Below are positions 37,655-48,884 of a stretch of 64,000 nt of DNA, one piece after another. This DNA is from Molossus alvarezi. Its lineage: Eukaryota > Chordata > Mammalia > Chiroptera > Molossidae. The DNA is taken from the NCBI GenBank assembly GCA_037176705.1, contig CM073886.1, forward strand, positions 125,332,001-125,396,000, in the 5' to 3' direction. Positions within the stretch are counted from its first letter, which is position 1, and the number at the start of each line of letters is the position of its first letter. The notes beneath the pieces were generated by a model that was not told the origin of the DNA, ran no database searches, and was given only the letters and a program-made list of their open reading frames with translations. A program made the position numbers and the translations under genes.

Positions 37655-39165
37655 CACCACCTTACACCATACATAGGAATAAACTCAAAAATGGATAAAA
37701 AACTTAAATATGACTCATGAATCCATAAAAATCTTAGAAGAAAATGTAGGCAACAAAATTTCAGACATCACACAGAGCAGAATTTTTACTGATATTATAC
37801 CCAAAACAAGAGAAATAAAGTAAAAAATTAATACATGGGACTACATCAAACTAAAAAGCTTCTTCACAGCAAGAGAAACAACCATCAAAATGGAAAGGGA
37901 CCCACTATATGGGAGAGCATAATTGCCAACAATACATCAGATAAGGGGTTAATTTCTAAAATATATGAGTACTCATACAACTCAACAAAAGGAAGACAAA
38001 CAACCCAATTAGAAAATGAACAGAGCCCTGGCCAGTTTGGCTCAGCGGTTAGAACATCAGCATGTGAATCAGAAAGTCCTGGGTTCAGTTCTTTCTAAGG
38101 GCACATACCTCAGTTGCAGTTTGTCCCCAGCTCCTGTTGGGGTCATGTGGGTGGCAACCAGTCAATGTGTCTCTCGAACATCGATGTTTCTCTGTCTCTC
38201 TTCCTCCCTCTCTTCCTCCCACTCTATCTGAAGATAAGTGCAAAAATGTCCTCGTATGAGGATAAAAAACAAAACGAAACAAAAATGGGCAGAGGACCTA
38301 AATAGACACTTCTCCAAACAGGACATATAAATGGATAAGAGACGTATGAAAAATGCTCAACGTCACTAATCATCAGAGAGATGCAAATTAAAACAACTGT
38401 GAGGTATCACCTCACACCTGTCAGAATGTCTGTCATCAACAAATCATCAAACAAGTGCTGGTGAGGGTGTGGAGAAAAGGGGACTCTATCTAGTACACTG
38501 CTGGTGGGAATACAGACTGGTGTAGCCACTATGGATAACAATATGGTGTTTCCTCAAAAAGTTAAAAATTGAACTGCTATTTGGCCCAGTGATCCCACTT
38601 CTAGGAATATACCCTAAGAAGCCTGAAATACCAATCAGAAAGAATATATGTACCCCTATGTTCATAGCAACACTATTTACAGTTGCTAAGATCTGGAAGC
38701 AGCCCAAGTGTCCGTCAATAAATGAGTGGATAAAAAAGCTGTGGTATACAATGTATACAATGGAACATTATGCAGCTGTAAGAAAGAAAGATCTCGTATC
38801 CTTTGAGAAGACATGGAGGGACCTGGAGAGTATTATGCTAAGTGAAATTAAGCCAATCAGAGAAAGACAAATACCACAGGATCACTTATTTGTGGAATAT
38901 AATGAACAGAAAAAGCTGATGAACAAAACAGACTCAGACATAGAAAGGAGTACGGTTCAAACTGACAAACCTCAGAGGAGAGGGTGAGGGGGAGGGATGA
39001 GGTAAACCAAAGAACGTATATGCATGTATGAGTAACCAATGCACATAGACAACAATACTTGGTGGGGGCAGGGTAGTGAGGAGGGTGTCTGTGGGGAAAA
39101 AGGTGAAACATCTGTAACAAAAATAAATTAATAAAAAAAAGAAAATAAAAAAGTGATAGCAATAA
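37655..39165 (+). mobile_element. 5'-truncated L1 on the plus strand
   Basis: It covers the C-terminal part of ORF2 and the 3' UTR: tggataaaaaacttaaatat, [14 protein letters not shown] in frame near 37835, the 38589-38987 frame ([20 protein letters not shown]) and an A-rich end at 39120-39165. It has frameshifts, and a SINE interrupts it at 38025-38281. It is opposite in orientation to the other L1s in the intergenic region. Confidence 0.88.
38025..38281 (+). mobile_element. VES-type bat SINE nested in L1
   Basis: The head is gccctggccagtttggctca, the body contains tgggttcagttc, and the tail is aaaatgtcctcgtatgaggat. L1 sequence aaaatgaacaga before it and aaaatgggcaga after it mark a diverged target duplication. 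Confidence 0.93.
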
Positions 39166-39579
39166 CAAAAAATATATTCTTGAACATAATAGTCATACTT
39201 ATTTTAATGTTCTATCTTCTAACTATATTATCTATTTTTTTTATTATTGGTTATATAACCATTATTAGCCCTCATCTATTTGTATGATTAGTAATTTTTA
39301 ATTAACAAATATTACATATTTTAAAAAGGTAGAAGTTTCAGTTGATGTTATTACCCATCAAGGAACTGTCAATCATTTTGTTGCAAGGCAATTAGAGTGT
39401 GGAACTGATCACTTTAATCTGCTCATTGTCTGAGTTGGGTTGAGGCTGGGTTGTAGTCTATCACCAAGTCACCCCTGTTCTTAGGGCTTTGTCCTCCAGG
39501 GCCTTTCATTGAAAGTTTGGTGGAATTATGTATCCTCAGTGTTGAGACATTATGGAATTACAAACCTCAAGAATATGAT

Positions 39580-40090
39580 CAATTTCTGAATCAGAATACC
39601 TTTGGCTACAATTAGCAGAAATCCCAGCTAACACATTAGCTTAAATTTTTTTTTATTATTTTATAACCATAAGACCAGAAGCATAGATACTCCCAAGTTG
39701 TGTAGGTAACTCAGTGGACCAATGATTTCACAAAAGGTCCACAAACGGTTCTTTCTATGTCTCTCCTGGAGCATTTATTATATATTGGCCTAGACAGCAG
39801 ATGGAAATCCCCTCATGGTGTCAAAACGGCTGCAGCAGTTCCAAGCATCTCATTCACACGTGGCAACATTCCGAAGAGACCATGTCTTCCTGTGAACTTT
39901 TGAAGAGTGAGAAACTCCTAGGAAGCCCTTCAGAAGATGCTCCTCACCTCTCACTCACTGAACTTGCATTACCTGAACATGGCTAAGCCACACGTGGAAG
40001 GGAAATGGAGCCCCATTGATTGACTTGAGCCAACTGGGGTTTACTTCTTGGGTCTGGTGTTGGGATTGGGATCAGGCTCTTCGGAAATAC
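39580..40090 (+). repeat. Probable ancient interspersed repeat
   Basis: The text tcaaaacggctgcagcagttccaagcatctcattcacacg and gccacacgtggaagggaaatgg resembles a widespread old mammalian repeat whose family name I cannot fix. Confidence 0.35.
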
Positions 40091-40232
40091 TGACCATTGG
40101 CAGGGGGCTGAAGAGACTTTGGGGGAGTGAGGGGCAATAAGTACTACTGCTACAATATGCTAATTACATTTAAATTATATCCAAACATTAGAAATTAGAA
40201 TGAAGGACCCACTTTTGTACATCTGCATTCTT

Positions 40233-40286
40233 TTTTTTTTATCCTCACTCAAGGACATTTTTCGATATTTTGTTCAGATAGAGTGG

Positions 40287-40335
<49 letters not shown>

Positions 40336-40493
40336 CAATGTGAAAGGGACACATCGAGTGGTCGCCACCCACACGACCCAATCAGGGCCGGGGACAAACT
40401 GCAACCAAGGTACGTGCCCTTAGCGGGAACTGAACCCGGGTCTCTCCAGACCGGAGGCCAATGCTCTAACCGCTGAGCCAAACTGGCCAGGGC
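40233..40493 (-). mobile_element. VES-type bat SINE with (GA)n expansion
   Basis: The reverse complement starts gccctggccagtttggctca and the B box is cccgggttcagttcc. A GA run of about 20 units lies at 40285-40330. An exact 15-base duplication tacatctgcattctt lies at 40218-40232 and 40494-40508, so this is a recent insertion. Confidence 0.96.
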
Positions 40494-40508
40494 TACATCT
40501 GCATTCTT

Positions 40509-41236
40509 AATAAATGCTTGAAGTTCTTTAGAATACAGTTTTGATAAGCCTTTTGTCTAAAATATAGTAGGAATAATTTTGTAATCAAGAAATATGAAGC
40601 AAATTTAATTAACATTGAAATGCTTTCTAAAAATGTTTCTAAGGTTCTAAAGAATTTCTCAGATATAATAAGGAGTTTCTTAGAATAGTGCTTGGCATCT
40701 TTGTGTTTATGTTCCTTTTTAGTCCTAGCAAGTAAACTCTATAAGGGTTTTTTTTCTTTGTAACTTTAATTTGCCACTAATTAATTTCTCTATAAAATGA
40801 TGAATACAATTAAGAATGTATTTAAGAACTAAATATAATCATCCCTCTTTTCTAATTTTAGTTGGTTTCTGCATTTCCCCCCAAACGTACTAGTGATTAT
40901 AGGTCATGTTCAAAGCAATAACAATTCCTATTTACTCAGTAAGGCCCAGAGAAAACCGAGAGTGATCTGAAATGTGATTTGGGGAAGTGAAAGAGATGAG
41001 CTTCTAATGTTAGTTGTTACATTTATAGTTAATATCAGATAGGTGTGGTAGGTAATGATGTAACAAATAAACCATCCCCCAATCTCAGAAACATTGAGTT
41101 TTTCGCTCATGTCACATACTCAGAGAAGTTCAATGGGGGTATAGAGGACTTTACTCATGTAGTGACTCAGAGACTCGGGCTGATGGAGCAGCCATCATTT
41201 CAGACGTGCACTGGGAAAGGGGAGCAATGGGGGAAT
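40509..41236. other. Intergenic, nothing recognised
   Basis: AT-rich single-copy-looking DNA with no supported gene or repeat. Confidence 0.4.
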
Positions 41237-41297
41237 CATGGCAACAGTTACATGTTTTGTCCTGAAACTGTTACATGGCAACAGTTACATGTTTTGT
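41237..41297. repeat. Direct duplication of 24 bases, 37-base period
   Basis: The string catggcaacagttacatgtt and the next four bases (ttgt) are exact at 41237-41260 and 41274-41297. The spacer is also related (cctgaaactgtta), so the event looks like a local tandem duplication. Confidence 0.9.
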
Positions 41298-41411
41298 ACT
41301 TCTGTTCACATTCTATTGGTCAGAACCGATTTCATTCACCTCAACCCATGGGGCCCAGGAAGGATGATGCCACCAGGTCCCTGAGAGAGACAGAGCCAGC
41401 AAGACCAGAGG

Positions 41412-41520
41412 CAACCATCGATGTGTCTCTCTCACATCAATGTTTCTCTCTCTCTCTCCCCTCCTTCCACTCTATCTAAAAAGCAATAAAAAAATATCCT
41501 CAGGTGAGGATTAACAACAA
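41412..41520 (+). repeat. 5'-truncated VES-type SINE
   Basis: Only the 3' half is present: atcgatgtgtctctctcacatc, the TCTC run, ccactctatct and the tail atatcctcaggtgaggatta. The tRNA-like head is missing. Confidence 0.8.
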
Positions 41521-41559
41521 TAAAAAATGCATGCTGATTGTAGAAAATCTAGAAAATGA

Positions 41560-41850
41560 AGAATAATATAAATAAGAAAATTAAAATAACTCCAAATTCC
41601 AGAGATTTGTTCTCCTAGTCATTGTTTTAAAGACATTATACACACACAATTTACATAGTTGTAATCATACATAGTGTTATAACCTGGTTTTTCACTTTTT
41701 ATTGTGTCCTTTAAAAATCTTTTTAAAAGATGCTTGTCAATGGTCCCATAAGGAGGGGCCATAATTTATTATTGAACATTTTGGCTCTGTTATTTTTTGC
41801 TATTATAAATAATGTTGTCATGAACATCTTTCTATATAAATCACTGTAAG
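41560..41850 (-). repeat. Probable old L1 3' fragment
   Basis: Antisense words such as tattataaataatgttgtcatgaacatcttt are typical of L1 3' ORF2 text. The fragment is heavily decayed. Confidence 0.4.
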
Positions 41851-43085
41851 CATGACTTTCAAGGCACCATCTGTCCCTGGGAGTTGCTTGGTTGGTGACA
41901 CACACCTTGACTAACTGACATTTGACACATGGAACTGAAGCTGTACAGCTAGAACTTGTCAAGAAGACAAATAGGTAGCAGTGGTCTGTCTCACTCCCAA
42001 ACATAAAATAGATACAACTATAATTTTGCAGACCATTTGTTTGGTTAGAAGCTTGATGCCTCATTGATTCTACACATGATGTATTCCTGAAAAATGAAGG
42101 TGACCTTCGAGACAGCCAGCCACTTAGAATCCAATTAATCAAGATGCAGAGATTTGGTGTCCAACGCCAACCAGACACATCATGACCGGCCCGACTCTTG
42201 TTATTCAGCATTGGAATTTCAGAAGGGATGTGGATCAGGGTTAGCTTTTGGGTGCTCTTCTGCAAATAACAGAAGAGACACAATCTTTAAAATAAAGGAA
42301 TCTTGGTCATGCTAGTTGCAGGCTTTGTAGAAAGAAAACAAAACAGTGAAATACTCAAAAATTTAGTGAGTTTTACTGAAGATTGCTATAAAGAGAAACT
42401 CATTATTGACTGAAATGTCACCTCCCCAAAGGACTGGAGTTTAAAAATCATAGCCTTAGAACTCTGCTTCTAGGATGTCTGAGATATATAGCAAGACAAT
42501 TTATTAAGTTCTTTAAACTGGGGTCTTATTAATTTTGTCAATATCTTCAGAATCAACAAAAATTCAAATCCGTATTAAAAGAAGAACCTGAATTGGTTTT
42601 CTGTTCCTTAAGATACAAGCATGAATGTTTCATATTCATCTCTAATAGTTTAAGAGGATAAAGCTTTTACCTTTGATTGAGAATTTATTTAATTTTCTAG
42701 GACAGCGGTGGAGATTCTAGGTCCAAATTCCAGGTATTTAATATGTTTCAGTTTTGCCCTCTGCTTCATGATGGTTTTATCACTAGCTCTTAACACTTAT
42801 TGTACTAAATTGCTATATTAATATTAATAGCAGAGTGTGAAAAATTCAACTGGTAAGTGGTGTATGCAAAGCAACCTAATGCAAACTTTAATGGGATGCA
42901 CTAAAAAAATCCTTCGCCACAAAGGTAGCTAAAGTGATAAAAAGGGAAGATTGCTGTAAGTAAAAAAAAAAAAGAATACATTTAAGCAATGTGACTAATT
43001 TTAATCAAACAATATGAATGTAACAGCTAGTATAAGCTTTTGATTATGTTATATGGTACAAACAGAAAACATTTTCTTTTTTTCA
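41851..43085. other. Intergenic, nothing recognised
   Basis: No exon or named repeat. The 186-codon minus-strand frame at 41723-42283 overlaps an L1-like fragment and has no recognisable domain. Confidence 0.4.
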
Positions 43086-43149
43086 TCACAGTGCTATGGA
43101 TTGAACTGTGCCTGCAAAAACAGGATATGTTCAAGTCCAGTCCCCTGAT

Positions 43150-43317
43150 ACCGACCTCAGGGGAGGGGGAGAGATAAACCAAAGAACTTACATGCATATA
43201 TGCACAACCAAAGGAAAGCAGGAGGGGTATGGGAGGGGGGGTCAATGGAGGGGAAAAGGGGGGACATCTATAATACTTTCAACAATTAAAAGAAAGTAAA
43301 AATTATCTTCAACAACC
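43150..43317 (+). mobile_element. L1 3' UTR stub nested in the LTR
   Basis: The text gagataaaccaaagaacttacatgcatatatgcacaacca and ggacatctataatactttcaacaattaaaag is the same L1 3' UTR seen inverted at 25554-25816. It ends in an A-rich tail followed by a (CA)n run. Confidence 0.85.
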
Positions 43318-43343
43318 ACACACACACACACACACACACACAC
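43318..43343. repeat. (CA)n microsatellite
   Basis: About 13 CA units lie directly after the A-rich end of the nested L1 stub, a common origin for such runs. Confidence 0.95.
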
Positions 43344-43869
43344 CCGCTGGTCCCTGTGAATGCGAGCCTATTTAGAAATAGGTCTTCCAGCTGTAATCTA
43401 AATAAGATCAGGTCGTTAAGAGTCGGTCTAATCCAACATGACTGTCGTCCTCATAGAACAAAGCAAACGTAGACACTCGCACAGAGGGGAGATGGCGAAG
43501 ACAGCCACGTGTGATGGAGGCAGAGGTTGGAGTGACGTCTGCACCCACAAATGAAGGAATGCCAAGGGTTTCTGACAAACACCTGGACGCCAGAAAAGAC
43601 AAGGAAGAATCCTTCCCTGCAGGGGCCAGGGGAACACGGCCCTGCTGAGACCTCGATTTCAGACTCCTGGACCCCAGAACTGTGAGACCACCAGCTCCGT
43701 GGTCCTCAGCCACCCCGTTCGTGGTACGTCGTTCCGGCAGTCCTAGCAAATGGATACAGCTTTGGCTGTGTTCTACCCAATTCCATTTTTCTCTTGTCTC
43801 AAATAAATCTGGGACAGAGCATATATAGCTCTGGTCAGTTCCGTTCTTAGACGTTGGTTCAGCTTAAGG

Positions 43870-44980
43870 CTCCACTCTCACGTCCAGTTTCCGTGTCATC
43901 ACCTTCCCTGTGTCCAGCACCAACTAGGCTTGTGGGCCAGAGGGCTTGGGGGAGGGTTGTGCTCTGGCATGTTTCCAAGCCCTGCAGCACCATGGAAGGG
44001 ACGAGGAGGGGCATGTCTCATCTTGGGACATCACCCCCCCCCCTCGCCCCCGCGACTGCTGGGTCTGTTCTCTCCGGTTGGAAGCAGGGAAGTGGACGGG
44101 AGAGATGCCAGGGATTGTCTGATGAGCAGCCAGTGATGGGCGTCACCTCTGGACCGTTCTTACTAGATCTGGTTTCATGTTACTGGTGGTCTCTGTGTTT
44201 CCTTGGGGTGATGTGTTGCTTTGCTCCTACCCCTCGGCCCCAGAACTTCCCGAGAGAGGCAGCTGTGTCTCCCTCGGGCGCTTTCTGTAGGTCGCACCAA
44301 GATTCAGGATGGCCCAGGGGTGCCTGCCTTTCCTCTCCCTGAGCCCTTCCTGTGGAGCCAGGGAGCCAGCAGTGTCCTTGCTGCGCCTTGGGGCTCAGAG
44401 GCAGAGAAGGCTGCACCCATCTTTTCCCTTCTCATTGTCCCAAGCGCACTGGCCACCCTGGGCAGCTCCCGCCAGGACGCTGAGCTGGGGGAGGCCTTGG
44501 CCATCCCGAGAACTGGCCAGTGTGGACCCGCACCTTCCGGGAACCCCTCCCGCACCTGCTCCCCAGTGGGCAGCCGCTATATGGCTGTAGGTGCCCCACA
44601 CCCTCTCGAGCTTCCGGAAGGGGAGGACAAGGACTAGGATGGTCACTCTGGGCACCGCGTTCCTGTGGCTGGAGATCCCCCGCCCCTCCCCCGCTCTCCC
44701 TGCAGCCCGGAAAGGTGCGGGTGCCGAGGACGTTTCTGGAAGCCGTAGTGTTGGCTGTCCTTAGGATGTGGGTATTGACTGGCTCTTTGTCCTCTGCTTT
44801 GGGTCCTGGGGGTGCTGAAGGCCCGCCCCACTCTCGGGTGAGAAGGGACTGGGTGGCGTTGGGACAAAGCGGGTTACCTCTCCTGGGGACAGAAAGCCCC
44901 AACCTGGACGCCGTTCCACCAGGAAAACATGTTTTCTGTTTCTGCGTTCCCCCTTTCTCATTCTCCTGTGACATTGTGAG
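43870..44980. other. GC-rich block of unknown nature
   Basis: This 1.1 kb of GC-rich DNA is open in many frames on both strands (up to 180 codons on the minus strand at 44432-44974). The open frames overlap each other and none shows a known domain, so they look like composition effects. It lies 1.5 kb past the 3' end of C6. Confidence 0.35.
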
Positions 44981-45029
44981 ATGTTTTAGAGTTTGTCAAC
45001 ATCCTAGGATTCGTGAGATGAGCAGGAGC

Positions 45030-45240
45030 TGCATTTTTATTATTTGATTTGTTCCATCACCAGTTATGCCCTCTACACCCTCTTCCACGTGCACCCGCCC
45101 TCCCCCACGCAGTCCCCACGCTGTTGTCCATGGTCCTGAGTTCTTCCTCTCTCTCTTTTTGCTCAATCCTTCCATTTTCCCCAATACCACCCCACCCCAC
45201 CCCTAGCTGTCTGCACCCGTCTCTCAGTTTGTCTCTAACT
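45030..45240 (-). repeat. Old L1 3' UTR fragment
   Basis: The antisense words ttgttccatcaccagttatg, cacgctgttgtccatggtcctgag, ttttgctcaatccttcca and ctgtctgcacccgtctctcag follow the laurasiatherian L1 3' UTR in order. Confidence 0.6.
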
Positions 45241-45919
45241 GTAAGGTCTAGTGCAGGTGCGGCCAGGGGCTGTGGCTCAGCGCCTTCCGTGGGCGGGGGT
45301 CCCACCGAGTTAGAGGAAGGGAATCTGTTCCCCCCCACCCCTTGCTTACCGGCTGGCTGGCTAAGGTTCTGGGATCCATTCCGAAGTCAGGATTAGCTGT
45401 CTGATGCTCCATTTCCAAACCAAGGGTTCTCAGAACCAACCCCCCTGATCGTCATCAGTAGTACTACCTTAAAGTTCTCAGAAGTACTGCCTCTGGCCCC
45501 ACTCGAGCTGCTGAACCAGAAGTGGGGGGTGGGTCGCAGGCACCTGTGTTGACGAGGTAGTACCAGTGCACACCAGTGTTCAGGTACTTCCCCTCCCCAG
45601 TTCAAAGTGCCACCCGACCTCTCTAAGAAATGTCGTCTACTTAGTATGGCCTCATACGAAAGCTATGGTTTACTGTAAAAATTATTCCTTCAAAATTCTT
45701 TGATCATTTTCCATCAGCACATGCTTTGGCTTAAAAACTTTGTGTTACACTTCAGCTGAGGCAAAGAGAATTTCTTTTCTTCTTCCTAAGAGACTGGAAC
45801 GCCAGAAATGTATTCGCTACTCTAAACAGACCATTTCTACTTGAGTCTAGTCATCCTTACTGGGATGCTTATTACTATGGAATATTTCCTTGCATGTGAT
45901 AAGGCTTAAGGATAAGACT

Positions 45920-46140
45920 CACCCTTCTCTGCATTATTCTCTCCATTGCAATTATCACCATTGAACACACTGTTATTTATGGGCTTAGTTAATTTTCTGT
46001 ATGTCTTCCTCCACATGAATGTGAATTTCACGAAGGCAAGAGATTTTGCTTTTTTATTTACTGCTGATTTGCCAGCACCTGAACCAGTAGTTGGCCCATT
46101 GTAGACATTCAGAACGGTTTGTTGAATGAATGCATGAAGG
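45920..46140 (+). repeat. L2 3' end, antisense to C6
   Basis: The words aatgtgaatttcacgaaggcaagagattttg, gccagcacctgaaccagtag and cattcagaacggtttgttgaatgaatg are the L2 3' terminus. It overlaps the region where the C6 3' UTR should end and contains one of the two candidate AATAAA signals (minus strand, 46053-46058). Confidence 0.65.
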
Positions 46141-46188
46141 TTGGGTTTCAAGAATATGTTTTGCAAGTTGTAGATGTCTACGTTTATT
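46053..46188 (-). promoter_or_regulatory. Candidate C6 polyadenylation signals
   Basis: Two AATAAA hexamers lie downstream of the C6 stop on the minus strand, at 46183-46188 (about 350 bases after the stop) and 46053-46058 (about 480 bases after). Either could end the transcript. Which one is used cannot be told from sequence alone. Confidence 0.35.
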
Positions 46189-46534
46189 GACTCATTGAAG
46201 AAAATTATGGGTTCTTTTTTTAAATTTCTACTTGTGAGAATGGTTAATAACACAGGCTTTATAAGAATCTCTGAAATTCCATCATTTTAATGCAACATGA
46301 ACAAAAGAGTTTACTAGGTTGATATAAAAAGTATTATCTAGGGATATACTATAGAGTGTCAAGGGCTGGAACTGGAGGGGAAGCTAAGACAGGAGAGGCA
46401 CAGGAGAATAACTATTAGAAACTAATACAAAATAACTTGTCAATAACTTCGGGCATGGCAGTCTGCTGTCTGTACAAGAATGCCCTTCTGTAGGGATCAT
46501 TTTTGGACAGTGAATCTGTTCACCGGTAACTGTA

Positions 46535-46716
46535 TTAGGGCAAACACTTTCCAGGGTGCAGTATTTCCACTCTCCTGTGGGCACATCTTACAGTTCCCAG
46601 TTCACAGATGTTCACTGTCTTACTGCTCATCGACGATCCCACTCTGACACAGTAGAGTTGGTCTCCACCCTTGATGCACTGGTTGGGCAACATGCAGACA
46701 CATCTGGACGTGGAGG
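46535..46716 (-). CDS. C6: Complement C6 last exon: factor I module 2 and stop codon
   Basis: This 182-base coding part of the terminal exon has acceptor tgcag. It reads STSRCVCMLPNQCIKGGDQL, then YCVRVGSSMSSKTVNICELG and TVRCAHRRVEILHPGKCLP, with TAA at 46535-46537. The HPGKCL terminus is the C6 signature. The final residue is Pro, where I recall Ala in human. The 3' UTR continues to lower coordinates. Confidence 0.95.
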
Positions 46717-47059
46717 CTGCATTGAGAGAGAGAGACAGTGTGATGACCACATGCTCAGGGTTTGATTTTTCCTAACTTGTCCTCAGAGTGGCGAGCTTTT
46801 TGGTGGCAATCAATGAGAAAGCTGAAACAAAGGCAATGACCTGAAACACCCAACTGCGACTGAAGAGCGGCCTGGATGCAGAGAGCAGAATGCATGGAAA
46901 GCCAGGAAGATTCAGCAGTTGGGCTCTCTCGGCCCCTCGCTCTCGCTCACTGCCCACATCCAATCAGTTCCATCATGTCAGTCCATTTCCACAGTGTCTT
47001 CAGTGAGTCCTTTCTGTCTTCTCATTGGCACTACCTAAGGACATCTGCCTTTATCACTT

Positions 47060-47255
47060 ATTGAGCATGTACTGTAAAAACCCTCATGATATGCCAAGCA
47101 CTTTATTTCATTTAATCTTCACAACACATGTATGAAATATATGTTAGCATACGAATTATACAGATGAGAAAACGGAGCTTGGAGACGTTAAGTGATTTGT
47201 CCATGGTCCCACAATTAGTGGCAAAAGCAGATTACAAATCCTAAATGACTCATAG
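47060..47255 (-). repeat. MIR SINE
   Basis: The antisense words tattgagcatgtactgt, catttaatcttcacaacacatgtatgaa, cagatgagaaaacggagcttggagacgttaagtgatttg and ggtcccacaattagtggc make a clear inverted MIR. It lies in the last C6 intron. Confidence 0.8.
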
Positions 47256-47423
47256 GCCTGAACTCTTGAACCTACTTCTATACATTTGTTTATTATTTCT
47301 TTCTAGGTTATTCCTTGGTTATGCCTGGGAATCTGTATTTTTAACAAGCAGTTAAATTGGGTAATTCTCTTATGAGGCCTGGCTTTGGAACCCCCTAATT
47401 ACTTCATAATTTATATAAATCTT

Positions 47424-47686
47424 TTTTTTTATTTTTTATTTTTTTATCCTCACCCGAGGATATTTTTCCATTTTTTGTACAGATAGAGTGGGAGGGAGAG
47501 AGAGGAAGAGAGAGAGAGAGAGAGAAACATCAATGTGAAGGGACACATCGAGTGGCTGCCACCCACACGACCAACCAGGGCCGGGGACAAACTGCAACCG
47601 AAATACGTGCCCTTAGCGGGAACCGAACCCGGGTCTCTCCGGACCGCAGGCCGACGCTCTAACCGCTGAGCCAAACCGGCCAGGGC
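47424..47686 (-). mobile_element. VES-type bat SINE
   Basis: The reverse complement starts gccctggccggtttggctca with an intact B box, then the (TC)n run and the tail cctcgggtgaggataaaa. An exact 11-base duplication atataaatctt lies at 47413-47423 and 47687-47697. Confidence 0.95.
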
Positions 47687-47756
47687 ATATAAATCTTATG
47701 TTTATGTAATAGTATTAAAATAATCACTTAGCAATAAAGTTACCAAAGCCAAGTAT

Positions 47757-47817
47757 GTTTGTTTGTTAATCCTCACCCATTGATTTTTAGATAGAATGGA
47801 AGGAAGGGAATGGGAGA

Positions 47818-47859
<42 letters not shown>

Positions 47860-47995
47860 TCAATGTGAGAGATACACATCAATCGGTTGTCTCCTGCATG
47901 ACCCTGACTGGAGTGTGCCCTTGACTGGGAATTGAACTGGCCACCCTTCAGTCAATGGGCCAACACTCTAACTGCGGAGCCAAAGCAGCCAGGGC
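47757..47995 (-). mobile_element. VES-related SINE, diverged
   Basis: The reverse complement begins gccctggctgctttggctcc and has a degraded B box (cagttcaattccc) and a (TC)n run of about 17 units. It is flanked by an exact 14-base duplication ccaaagccaagtat at 47743-47756 and 47996-48009. Confidence 0.93.
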
Positions 47996-48059
47996 CCAAA
48001 GCCAAGTATATTAGGTCAATTTTGAGTAAAGGAACACAGGCTCATTTCGATCCATACAT

Positions 48060-48867
48060 TTATTTTTTATTAATTTATTTTTGTTACAGATGTTTCTCCT
48101 TTTTTCCCCATTGACACCTTCCTCCCCATCCTTCCCACCCCATCCCTGGCTTTGTTGTTCACATCCATCAGTTATGCGTACATGCTTGTAAGTTATGTGG
48201 TTTATCCCTTCCCTCCCCACCAAACCCCCTCCTCTGAGGGTTGTCAGTCTGTACTCTACTTCCACGTCTCTGGGTCTACCCTATTCCTCAGACTGTTATG
48301 TTCACTATATTCCACAAATAAGTGAGATCATGTGATATTTGTCTTTCTCTGCTTGGCTTCTTTCACTTAGCATAATACTTTCCATGTCGTCTCAAAGGCT
48401 AAGAGATCTTTCTTTCTTACAGCTGCATAGTACTCCATTGTGTATATGTACCACTACTTTTTTATTCATTCGTCTACTGATGGACACTTGGGCTGTTTCC
48501 AGATCTTAGCTACTGTAAATAGTGCTGCTATGAACATGGGGGTACATATATTCTTTCTGATTGGTGTTTCAGGCTTCTTAAGGTATATTCCTAGAAGTGG
48601 GATCACTGGGTCAAATGGAAGTTCAATTTTTAGTTTTTTGAGGTAACACCACAGTGTTTTCCATAGCGGCTGCACCAGTCTGCATTCCCACCAGCAGTGC
48701 ACTAGAGTCCCCTTTTCTCCACACCCTCACCAACACTTGTTGTTTGATGATTTGTTGATGGCGGCCATTCTGACAGGTGTGAGGTGATACCTCATTGTTG
48801 TTTTGATTTGCATCTCTCTGATGATTAGTGATGTTGAGCATTTCTTCATATGTCTCTTGGCCATTTT
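48060..48867 (-). mobile_element. 5'-truncated L1 3' end
   Basis: The minus strand reads the end of ORF2 ([35 protein letters not shown] in 48466-48702), then the 3' UTR and an A-rich tail at 48060. The near-identical flanks gatccatacat (48049-48059) and gatacatacat (48868-48878) mark the target duplication. Confidence 0.9.
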
Positions 48868-48884
48868 GATACATACATGTTTTA

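Larger units (their letters stand above)
43090..43765 (+). repeat. MaLR LTR relic, split by an L1 3' end
   Basis: The left piece (gctatggattgaactgtgcct to caagtccagtcccctgat) and the right piece (cctgtgaatgcgagcctatttagaaatagg to gtggtacgtcgttccggcagtcctagcaaatgg) are consecutive parts of a MaLR-type LTR. They are separated by about 200 bases of L1 3' UTR and a CA repeat. There is no coding content. Confidence 0.75.

Noticed and set aside
41723..42283. Minus-strand ORF of 186 codons.
   Set aside because: It overlaps an old L1-like fragment and unassigned DNA and shows no domain. There is no evidence for a gene.
44432..44974. Minus-strand ORF of 180 codons, with overlapping ORFs on the other strand.
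   Set aside because: High G+C keeps several frames open at once. There is no domain, no splice context, and no start context better than its neighbours.
47450..47674. Recurring peptide of the [20 protein letters not shown] type, also at 23991-24230, 29628-29903 and 55166-55447.
   Set aside because: It is the translated head of VES SINEs in one frame. It looks like a repeated protein family but is SINE DNA.
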